Shown: positions 47,601-53,288 of the stretch, in pieces
How positions within the stretch are numbered: the stretch's first letter is position 1
Layout of the letters: each line of letters opens with the position of its first letter
NCBI GenBank assembly: GCA_029210625.1
Contig: JARGFU010000007.1
Location: 153,742 to 217,741, forward strand
Source of the DNA: Deltaproteobacteria bacterium
GTDB lineage: Bacteria; Myxococcota; Myxococcia; SLRQ01
Length of the DNA stretch: 64,000 nucleotides
Reading direction: 5' to 3'
Made by a program: the position numbers and the translations under genes
The notes under the pieces: model-generated
Databases searched by the model: none
Seen by the model: only the letters and a program-made list of their open reading frames with translations
Told to the model about the DNA's origin: nothing

Positions 47601-48099
47601 CCTCTGGATGGGCACCCTCTCCAAGAGCCTCGCCTCCTGCGGCGGCTGGATCGCCGGCAGCGAGCGCCTGGTGCGCTACCTGCGCTACACCGCCCCCGGC
47701 TTCGTCTACTCGGCGGGCCTGACCCCGGCCAACGGGGTGGCGGCGCTGGCCTCCCTGCGCCTCATGCTGGCGGAGCCCGAGCGGGTGACGCGGCTGCAGG
47801 AGGGCGCCCGGCGCTTCCGCCAGGCCCTGGTCGATCATGGCGTCGACACCGGCCCGGCCCGGGGCGAGTCGGCGGTGGTGCCGGCGGTGACCGGCAACTC
47901 GATGCACGCCCTCCTGCTCTCGGCGCGCCTGCTGGAGCAGGGGATCAACGTGCAGCCGATCATGTACCCGGCGGTGGCGGACGACGCGGCGCGCCTGCGC
48001 TTCTTCCTCTCCTGCCTGCACACCGACGCCCAGCTCGACGAGACCGCCGAGGCGGTGGCCACGACCCTGGCGAAGCTGCGGGAGGAGATGCCCGCGTAG
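41695..48099 (+). CDS. Type I polyketide synthase KS-AT-ACP-KR-DH-AOS
   Basis: 2134 aa. KS (about 1-430) with C198 in DAACAS, H333 in HEAHGTGT and H370 in NIGHTMSG. AT (about 555-880) with GHSLGEM (S658) and HGFH (756-759), a malonyl-type selectivity motif. ACP Ser in LGFDSLMV (S984). KR (about 1225-1410) with GGTRGIGG and active S1358, Y1371, N1375. DH (about 1465-1700) with HALEGTPVLP (H1474) and D1626. C-terminal PLP-dependent alpha-oxoamine synthase (about 1745-2134) with D1942 in DEAHSFG and Lys1977 in TLSKSLAS. No ER or thioesterase: release is by decarboxylative condensation with an amino acid. All catalytic residues appear intact. Confidence 0.93.
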   Translation: MRQPIAIVGMACRFGGANDLHAYWEQAREGRDAFAPVPPDRWDTEVFLSDNPRATDKSYAPHGAWIDDIRAFPALALKIPPRRVEVMDPQQRLSLELALQVFDDAGIAPAEIAARCGVYMGVTATEYRSLLNSRATAALMASGHLGSVEDPEAIARAVERVVPSRPLSAPGALGNMVAATVAQELDLKGPAYTTDAACASAAVAVADAVANLRAGTIDAAVAGGVYICITPDHHIVFSRIGAMSKSGYCRPFDSRADGFVQGDGGGVVLLERLEDAIAKGRRIYAVIEGVSSNNDGRGDGPMAPLDQGQTDVILDGWRDAGLDPMDLGYHEAHGTGTAVGDPTEFKALNRAIGDKARRVALGSSKANIGHTMSGAGVAGLIRAALAVHHSKLPPMAGFEKPRDDIPLEGSPFFVPTREEPWEAERRYASVSSFGFGGTNGFIVLRNLEEAEAGRVATVVGADLQAAPAEQVELVLMSAGSEADLRGLATRTAKVMESDSSLTLAGLARAWAGRPRQSVRLGLTAASREEAIARLRAVGAGEAAEDCFVGEAAEHQKLAFLYPGQGAQRPGMISGIRDRFPVVARTLAEIEAGLGETLSCPLTHLLYPERRAEKVDDETAAAELTATENCQPALLAVGVALTRLLESVGVRPAVVTGHSLGEMTAAVAGGVLTPAGGAAFVAERGRRMAALPGDHGAMCALMTSPDKAEALLVPGAVLANFNHPRQVVASGTTEAIGQVLEKAAAAKVKAVALEVSHGFHSPALDALDCDDLVDGLEIADPADVVCASAIDEVPYADAAAAREVFRRHARAPVLFERAVEECLEAGATIFLQVGAGGPLAAFARGCLPKGQYPVLSLAGIEDEDGGRSLMATLARLFTLGVDLDPRPITAPATVASVPPVVWPTERYWGVKDSAQLGLEVKLSRSAGQAPAEAAKVVAEAPAASPAAPADSATAAVVAAVAKASAYPESSVRMEMTLVDDLGFDSLMVADLVEDLVARVEGLSGVEQDFFLQKPTVGMLVEYVETHQGQAAEVVDDDAPLAALAPIFRPLPLPGTEPATAAGVKILISGDDEALRVAVAAALEARGEEAREVWTLAPEAAATDGVADLVVWCAASGARPDEDRAAALLAALAHQAREKASPDLLLLRREQDASAEALSGVVRAVAKEWPEARTKALSFAEGTEPAAIAARVLTEWRSDDRSVDVCYRGDERLVAGLAPLAAPQPLDLAGETFLVSGGTRGIGGKLAARLLEGGARVVLLGRSAPSAEMQAVLEAAGERASVLAADVTDRAALEAALEALPGGRPEITRVIHAAGVLADGALESVKAEAGALARAVKVQGFGNLIAVAGKSLRHALAIGSWAGRFGNKHQAHYAAANAGLAGLTGLLGLELPVVVAEFGPWSDSEMVATIPEAVQAAMRAEGVDFVGTEAGLAALIEDLARPTGVVVHGRRLPLLQRRYQASETLSVETHPYLLDHALEGTPVLPLAAAADLLADAGGLTPPFELRDLRLFGGVAVAKGEGTRIGLEARGGKLRLTRGEKRQLAYEARVAPLGELELPPPREGGEAPGLSLKAFYDEVTFHGPLLQGITAIEGVGEDFVRGRVRTGLPRDWIPGTHRERWSVDPLALDSAMQLSGYVAWTKLGRAGTPVSIGRLCQLAPLPAGEVLAEVTFDAPDPGAASDRFVGTVRLRDASGQLLLLCEEVVANLEKAEAPEVAASEAGPAAAPSFDPASVDPGEWPEVKDLELRLSMAEAAGIANPYFRVHQGTARDTSTVDGRALKNFSSYNYLGLSGDPRVVEQVGVAVARYGTSVSASRVASGERPFHGELEKELAAAQGAEDALVFTAGHATNVNAIGHLFGEKDLVLHDELIHDSILQGIHLSGAARRGFRHDDPSHLEAQLAQLRGHYEKVLIVVEGVYSMDGDVCQLPAYVELKERYGCLLMVDEAHSFGVIGATGRGVGEHHGVPGSKVDLWMGTLSKSLASCGGWIAGSERLVRYLRYTAPGFVYSAGLTPANGVAALASLRLMLAEPERVTRLQEGARRFRQALVDHGVDTGPARGESAVVPAVTGNSMHALLLSARLLEQGINVQPIMYPAVADDAARLRFFLSCLHTDAQLDETAEAVATTLAKLREEMPA

Positions 48100-48113
48100 C
48101 GGGCAGCCGGCTC

Positions 48114-48821
48114 ATGCGAGTCCGCCTGCGCCTCGCCGATCCGGGAAGCCTCTCCTCCGCCGAGCTCGTGCGGGCGAGGGCGCTCCTCGGCGAGGAGGAG
48201 CGCGCCTACCTCGAGCGCTGCCGCCATCCCCGCCGGCAGCGGGAGTACCTCGTCGGGCGGGCCCTGCTGCGCCTCACCCTGGCCGAGCGGCTGGGGGAGC
48301 CCGCCGCGGCCCTGGCCTTCGAGGAGGGAGAGCGGGGGCGGCCCGGGCTGATCGGGGCGCCCGAGGGGGCTCCGAGCTTCAACCTCTCCCACACCCAGGG
48401 CCTCCTGGTGCTGGCCCTGGCGCCGGCGCAGTCCTCGGTGGGGGTCGATCTCGAGTACACCCCGAGGCGGCTGGAGCTCGACCGGTTGGCCCGGCGACAC
48501 TTCACCGAGGCAGAGCACGCGGCGATGCTCGCCCTCCCCGAGGAGGTGCAGCGGGAGCGCTTCTTCGAGCTGTGGACCCTGAAGGAGGCCTACATGAAGG
48601 CGAGGGGCCTCGGCTTCGCGCTGCCGTCACGGTCCTTCGGGTTCGGGATCGAGGGGGGGAGGGTGGTGAGCTTCCGGCCGGAGGCCGGGCGCGAGGACGA
48701 GGCGGGGTCGTGGTCCTTCTCTCTCGACACGCCGACGGCCACGCACCAGGTGGCCGTGGCGGCGTTCACAGGGGGTGAGGGGGTCGAGTTCGTCAGCGAG
48801 TGGGTCAGGTCGCTCGACTGA
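48114..48821 (+). CDS. Sfp-type 4'-phosphopantetheinyl transferase
   Basis: 235 aa. The three family motifs are present: FNLSHT, VGVDLEYT (Mg-binding Asp/Glu) and WTLKEAYMKARG. It converts the apo-ACP and the ACP domain of the synthase to holo forms using CoA. The gene starts 14 bp after the synthase stop, in the same operon. Its 3' end runs up to the hexamer repeat element. Confidence 0.93.
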   Translation: MRVRLRLADPGSLSSAELVRARALLGEEERAYLERCRHPRRQREYLVGRALLRLTLAERLGEPAAALAFEEGERGRPGLIGAPEGAPSFNLSHTQGLLVLALAPAQSSVGVDLEYTPRRLELDRLARRHFTEAEHAAMLALPEEVQRERFFELWTLKEAYMKARGLGFALPSRSFGFGIEGGRVVSFRPEAGREDEAGSWSFSLDTPTATHQVAVAAFTGGEGVEFVSEWVRSLD

Positions 48822-48824
48822 GCC

Positions 48825-48933
48825 GTACACGCGCACGTACACGTACCCGTACACGGCTTTTCCTCTGGATAGGTGCGGCGCCGACGGGCACCCGGGAGAA
48901 CCCGAGCACGTGTACGTGTACGTGTACGTGCTC
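48825..48933. repeat. Hexamer-arm repeat element, copy B
   Basis: Left arm 48825-48854 (five hexamers of GTNCAC type), 49-bp core 48855-48903, right arm 48904-48933 (five hexamers of GTGNAC type). Arm lengths and core length equal those of copy A exactly; arms pair at 23 of 30 positions. It lies between the convergent PPTase and SDR genes, starting three bases after the PPTase stop. It might also serve as a terminator hairpin here. Confidence 0.85.
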
Positions 48934-48953
48934 GTGGGGGCGCAACCCGCCCC

Positions 48954-49934
48954 TCAGAGCCACCGCTCCTTCCGATACCACTCCACCGTCAAAGGCACCC
49001 CCTCCTTCCAGGGATACCTCGGCTTCCATCCCACCAGCTCCTCCATCGAGGCGGGGCTGCAGAGCCAGTGACCCTCCAGCGCATTGACCTTGTTCCGGGT
49101 CAACATCACCGCCTTGCCGGTGAGCTTCCCCCAGGCCTCGGAGAAGAGGGCCACGAAGCGGAAGAGCCAGACCGGCAGCGCGAGGCGCAGGGCCCAGCTC
49201 TTGCCCAGGGACTCGAGGATGACCTCGCCCATCTCGCCCCAGGTGTAGTCGGCGCCGTCGGTGAGGTAGTGGGTGGTCCCGCTCGGGTGGTCGGTGAGGA
49301 GGGTCTTCACGATCGCCTCCGCCGCGTCGGGCCCGTAGACCACCGTCGCCCGGAGGTGGCCCCCCCCCATCAGGGGCATCAGCCCCCGGGAGACCGACTG
49401 GAAGAAGGCGAACATCTCGATGTCCCGCGGGCCGTAGATGGCGGTGGGGCGCAGGATCGTCACCGGCAGGCGATCGGCGTACTCCAGCACCACCTTCTCG
49501 GCGGCCAGCTTGCTCTCCCCGTAGTGGGTCACGGGGTGGGGCTCGGCCCGGGAGGTGTCCTCCTCGGCGGTCGGGCTGGGACCCTGGGCCTCGAGGGAGG
49601 AGATGTGGACGAAGCGCTTCAGCGCCGGGGCGGCCGCCAGGACCTCCTCGACGAGGGTGCGGGTGCCCCCCTCGTTGACCCGGAAGAACTCCTCGCGGGA
49701 GCGCGCCTTCACGATGCCGGCGCAGTGGACGACCCCCTCGCAGCCCTCCAGGGCCTCGGCCAGCCCCTCTCCCGTCTCGAGGGAGGCGTGGACGAGCTCG
49801 ACCCCCAGGGCCTCCAGGTGGTCGGTCTTGCTGGAGGCCCGGACCAGGGCCCGGACCTCGTGCTGCTCGGCGATCAGCTTCTCGGCGACGTGGGAGCCGA
49901 GGAAGCCGGTGCCTCCGGTGAGAAAGATCTTCAT
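48954..49934 (-). CDS. Extended SDR (NAD-dependent epimerase/dehydratase family) reductase
   Basis: 326 aa. N-terminal NAD(P) motif GGTGFLG (about 7-13), catalytic Tyr-Lys in YGESK (about 147-151), and a C-terminal substrate domain with a hydrophobic stretch (LPVWLFRFVALFSEAW) that may touch the membrane. The family includes bacterial 3-keto-sphingoid reductases (CerR) and 3-beta-HSD-like enzymes. Convergent with the PPTase gene, it could reduce the keto group made by the AOS domain. Membership of the cluster is an inference, since it is on the opposite strand. Confidence 0.82.
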   Translation of the reverse strand: MKIFLTGGTGFLGSHVAEKLIAEQHEVRALVRASSKTDHLEALGVELVHASLETGEGLAEALEGCEGVVHCAGIVKARSREEFFRVNEGGTRTLVEEVLAAAPALKRFVHISSLEAQGPSPTAEEDTSRAEPHPVTHYGESKLAAEKVVLEYADRLPVTILRPTAIYGPRDIEMFAFFQSVSRGLMPLMGGGHLRATVVYGPDAAEAIVKTLLTDHPSGTTHYLTDGADYTWGEMGEVILESLGKSWALRLALPVWLFRFVALFSEAWGKLTGKAVMLTRNKVNALEGHWLCSPASMEELVGWKPRYPWKEGVPLTVEWYRKERWL

Positions 49935-50032
49935 CTGCTGGGAATTCCTCCTGGTAGGCCCTGCTACACCATGCCCGGCTCCCCTGCCAATCGGCTTGTC
50001 CCCCGAGCCAGGGGGGGCGTATTGTGTGCGGA

Positions 50033-50404
50033 ATGAAACGCGTCGTGCTCATCGACGACAGCGAGCTCGTGCTGGACGTCGTGGGGGGAGCCCTGGAGGA
50101 CGCCGGGATCGAGGTGACGGCTCTGGAAGAGCCGGTCGCCGATCAGGTCGCCGGTGATCGCCCGCCAGACATGATCCTCCTCGACATCAACATGCCTCAG
50201 ATGTACGGCGACGACGTCGTCGGCTACTTCCGCGAGGCCTGTGGCATCGAGGCGCCGATCTACCTCTTCTCGGACATCCCGGAGGAGGAGCTCATCAAGC
50301 GGGCCGAGGCCGTGGGTGCCTCTGGCTTCATCTGGAAGGGTCGGGGGATCGAGCACGTGGTCGAAGAGGCCCTGAAGATCCTCGAGTCCCTGGGGTCCGG
50401 ATGA
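50033..50404 (+). CDS. Single-domain response regulator (CheY-like)
   Basis: 123 aa from the ATG at 50033. Receiver fold with acidic pocket IDDS (about 7-10), phospho-acceptor Asp in MILLDINMP (about 51) and a C-terminal Lys in WKGRG replacing the usual KP. No output domain. First gene of the chemosensory operon; overlaps the next gene by ATGA. A promoter-like TTGTCC-N18-TATTGT ends 7 bp before the start, so the mRNA may be leaderless. Confidence 0.88.
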   Translation: MKRVVLIDDSELVLDVVGGALEDAGIEVTALEEPVADQVAGDRPPDMILLDINMPQMYGDDVVGYFREACGIEAPIYLFSDIPEEELIKRAEAVGASGFIWKGRGIEHVVEEALKILESLGSG

Positions 50405-51219
50405 GCTCGGATCGCGAGGCTTCCTTCGAAGCACGATTCGCCCAGAGCTGCATCGCCCGCCGGGAACGCATCCTGGCCCTGTTGCAGCAGGGCGGTATGC
50501 AGAAGGCCCCGGAGATGGTCGCCGAGACCATCCGGATCGAGGCGCACAGCCTCGCGGGGGAGGCCGCCCTGCTCCGGCTGGAGACCGTCCACGACGCCGC
50601 CGCCCTGCTCGAGAACCTCTTCGAGCGGGACGAGGTCCGGGCGGGGGGCGAGGCCCTGATGCAGGCCGTGGGCTGGTTCGAGCAGCTCACCGAGCTCGCG
50701 GGTCGGGGACCCCAGGGGGGCGAGATCGCCCGCCGGGCCCTCCAGACCCTGGCCAAGGAGATCGGCGAGGCCGCCAGCGCCGACAACTGGTGGCTCGCCC
50801 CTCCGGGGGGCGAGGACGAGGCGCCCGAGCCCGGCGGTGAGGCCCGGCCCCGGGTCCTGATCCTCGACGACTCCGAGATCTCGAGGGAGGCCATGGCGGG
50901 CATCCTCGAGGAGAGGAACTACCCGGTGGAGACCGCGGGGGATCTGCTGGAGTTCGAGGAGCTGCTGGCCTCCTTCAGGCCGGAGGTGGTGCTCTCGGAC
51001 CTGAACATGCCGGACATCCAGGGGGACGAGATCTGCCGGACGCTCAAGCAGCGCTTCGAGACCGAGGGGGTGCCCATCATCTTGATCTCCAGCCTCCCCG
51101 ATGAGGAGCTGGCGGTGCGGGCCCAGGCCGCGGGGGCCGACGGCTTCGTCTCCAAGCACCACGGGCCCGACAGTCTCCTCGATCTCCTCGACGAGCTCCT
51201 CTCGCAGATCATCTTCTAA
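50401..51219 (+). CDS. HPt-receiver phosphorelay protein
   Basis: 272 aa. The N-terminal helical domain (about 10-125) has an HPt-like motif IEAHSLAGEAALL with candidate phospho-His (about 49). A Pro/Glu-rich linker precedes a receiver domain (about 148-270) with ILDDSE and acceptor Asp in VVLSDLNMP. It could pass phosphate between the hybrid CheA and the single receiver. Coupled to the upstream gene by ATGA. Confidence 0.82.
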   Translation: MSSDREASFEARFAQSCIARRERILALLQQGGMQKAPEMVAETIRIEAHSLAGEAALLRLETVHDAAALLENLFERDEVRAGGEALMQAVGWFEQLTELAGRGPQGGEIARRALQTLAKEIGEAASADNWWLAPPGGEDEAPEPGGEARPRVLILDDSEISREAMAGILEERNYPVETAGDLLEFEELLASFRPEVVLSDLNMPDIQGDEICRTLKQRFETEGVPIILISSLPDEELAVRAQAAGADGFVSKHHGPDSLLDLLDELLSQIIF

Positions 51220-51244
51220 CTAAGACCTTCTCCCAGACGGTGGC

Positions 51245-51784
51245 ATGGTGGGCGACGGACCACGCAGCAAGGACGATCGGCTCTTCGATGCCGCCGAGGC
51301 GCAGCGAGAGGCCCGCGGCTCGCTCGAGGAGGCCGTCGCCGGTGCTCAGCGCGAGGCGCTGCTCGCCTTCGAGCTCGGCCCCCACACCGTGGCGGTGAAG
51401 GCCGAGCACATCCACGAGGTCACCGACCCCATCGCCCCCGTGCCCCTCCCCCAGGCGCCGGCCCACGTGAAGGGGCTGGTGCTGGTCGGCGAGCGCATCC
51501 TGCCGCAGGTCGACCTCCTCCACTTCCTGCGGCTCGAGGAGGTCGAGCGGGACAAGGACGCCTTCGGCCGGATGCTGGTGGTCGAGGCGGGCACCGACCG
51601 GGTGGCCCTGCTCTGCGGGCGGGTGCGCGGGCTGACCGAGCGCCACGGCCGCACCATCCTCGAGCCCTCGGTCCTCAACGGCACGGTGCTCGGGCCCTAC
51701 CTGGCCGGAGAGATCCACGACGCCCACCAGGTCATCGGGGTCATCGACCTCGGCGCCCTCCTCGCGGCGGCGGCGGTGCGGTGA
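51245..51784 (+). CDS. cheW: CheW-like scaffold protein (frzA position)
   Basis: 179 aa. After a charged N-terminal 35 residues, a CheW domain: LLAFELGPHTVAVKAEHIHEVTD, HVKGLVLVGERILPQVDL and RVALLCGRVRGLTE. It couples the MCP to CheA. It is first of two adjacent CheW-type genes, as in frzA-frzB of Myxococcus; its stop codon overlaps the next start. Confidence 0.88.
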   Translation: MVGDGPRSKDDRLFDAAEAQREARGSLEEAVAGAQREALLAFELGPHTVAVKAEHIHEVTDPIAPVPLPQAPAHVKGLVLVGERILPQVDLLHFLRLEEVERDKDAFGRMLVVEAGTDRVALLCGRVRGLTERHGRTILEPSVLNGTVLGPYLAGEIHDAHQVIGVIDLGALLAAAAVR

Positions 51785-52203
51785 TGGCGCGCTACGCCGG
51801 CCAGATGGAGATCGCCCTGACCCGCGCCGGCCACGTCGCGGTGGCGGTGCCGGCCGACCGGGTCGCCGGGGTGCGGCGCGGCGAGGGCGACGACGACGAG
51901 GTCCCCCGCCTGAGCCTGGCCTCCTGCCTGGGCCTGGCCGCCCCGGGGGCGCGGCCGGCGAGCCGCTTCTTGCAGGTGATGACCGAGGGGGGGGCTTACG
52001 AGCTGGGGGTGGACGGCAAGGTGGAGATCCGGCGGGTGGAGCTCGCCTCGCTCCACCGCCTGCCCGAGCTGGTGAGCGACCTGGGCCCCAGGATCGGGAT
52101 CTCGGGTCTACTGGAGCTCGACGACGGGCTCGTTTTCTTCATCGATCTCGATGTGATGACCCGCTGGGCGCTGCGAGATCGAGAGGTTCGAGGAGAGAGC
52201 TGA
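51784..52203 (+). CDS. Second CheW-like protein (frzB position)
   Basis: 139 aa. A divergent CheW-type fold: AGHVAVAVPADRVAGV, ASCLGL, FLQVMTEGGAYELGVDGKVEIRRV and GLVFFIDLDVM as final strand. More degenerate than its neighbour, so it might be a specialised adaptor. Start ATG overlaps the previous stop; its own stop overlaps the MCP start (TGATG). Confidence 0.75.
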   Translation: MARYAGQMEIALTRAGHVAVAVPADRVAGVRRGEGDDDEVPRLSLASCLGLAAPGARPASRFLQVMTEGGAYELGVDGKVEIRRVELASLHRLPELVSDLGPRIGISGLLELDDGLVFFIDLDVMTRWALRDREVRGES

Positions 52204-53288
52204 TGCAGATGAGGATCAGGACGAAGCTGGTCGCACTCGCCGGGGGGGTCTCGCTGGCCACCGTGGTCGTGCAGTCGATCGTCGCGGGCACGCAGGCGGG
52301 TGGGAGCACGGCCGTCCTGCTGATCGTGAGCGCGGTGATGATCGGGCTGTCGTTGCTCGCCGGATTCCTGATGGGGCAGAACCTCTCGAGCCGGGTGGTC
52401 GAGCTGGCGGACACCACTCAGGCCATGGCCGAGGGTGACCTCTCCCGGGAGAAGATGGACGTCGGCGGCCAGGACGAGGTCGGCCGGCTGGCCCGCTCCC
52501 TCGAGGCGCTGGTCGCGACGCAGCGGAGCCTGGTCAGCCAGATCACCGAAACCGCCGTGCAGCTCAACAGCACCGCGGGAGAGTTCATGGCGACCGCCCA
52601 GCAGTATGACCGCGGCGCCACCGAGCAGGCCAGCGCGGTCGAGGAGACCCGCCGGACCCTCGACGCCCTGATCCACTCCGGGCACACCATCGCCGATTCG
52701 GCCCAGGACGTGCTCCAGAACGCCGAGCGCACCCAGCAGAACAGCGTCGTGATGGCGGAGCACATCTCGACCCTCTCGGAGCAGGTCCAGCGGATCACCG
52801 AGATCCTCGAGGTCATCAAGGCCATCGCCAACAAGTCCGAGCTCCTCGCCCTGAACGCCGCCCTGGAGGGCACCAAGGCCGGCGAGGCCGGCCGGGGCTT
52901 CTCCCTCGTGGCCGGCGAGATGCAGCGGCTGGCCGAGAACGTCATGGAGGCCGTCCGGGACATCCGCGAGCTCACCGGGCAGATCCGGGAGTCGACCCAG
53001 GCCTCGGTGCTGGCCACCGAGGAGAGCACCAAGCTCTCCGGCGGGACGACCCGCTCCTCCCGCCAGATCGCGATGATCATCCAGCAGCAGCAGTCGGGGA
53101 CCGAGCAGGTCGCCGCGGCCATGGACGACGTGAGCAAGATCGCCACCCAGTCCGCGGGCTCCGCGCGGGAGATCGTCTCCTCGACCACCGACATCCTGCA
53201 GCTCTGTGAGCGGCTCCAGTCCCTGGTAGGCAGCTTCCAGTTCGAGGCGGCCGACCCGGAGGTGGGTTCTTCGAGTGGCCACGCGTAG
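52203..53288 (+). CDS. Methyl-accepting chemotaxis-like protein without periplasmic sensor
   Basis: 361 aa. Two closely spaced transmembrane helices (about 9-28 and 33-56) with almost no periplasmic loop, a HAMP region (about 58-110) and a cytoplasmic signalling domain. The hairpin tip reads IANKSELLALNAALEGTKAGEAGRGFSLVA in order, close to the canonical tip but with EGTK instead of EAAR. Input is thus probably cytoplasmic or from the membrane. It stands in the frzCD position of the operon. Confidence 0.9.
   Translation: MQMRIRTKLVALAGGVSLATVVVQSIVAGTQAGGSTAVLLIVSAVMIGLSLLAGFLMGQNLSSRVVELADTTQAMAEGDLSREKMDVGGQDEVGRLARSLEALVATQRSLVSQITETAVQLNSTAGEFMATAQQYDRGATEQASAVEETRRTLDALIHSGHTIADSAQDVLQNAERTQQNSVVMAEHISTLSEQVQRITEILEVIKAIANKSELLALNAALEGTKAGEAGRGFSLVAGEMQRLAENVMEAVRDIRELTGQIRESTQASVLATEESTKLSGGTTRSSRQIAMIIQQQQSGTEQVAAAMDDVSKIATQSAGSAREIVSSTTDILQLCERLQSLVGSFQFEAADPEVGSSSGHA

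Noticed and set aside
41383-48021. Very long open frame (over 2200 codons) antisense to the polyketide synthase
   Set aside because: It has no recognisable domains and is rich in Gly, Ala, Arg, His and Asp repeats typical of the complement of high-GC coding sequence. The plus-strand gene has complete catalytic motifs.
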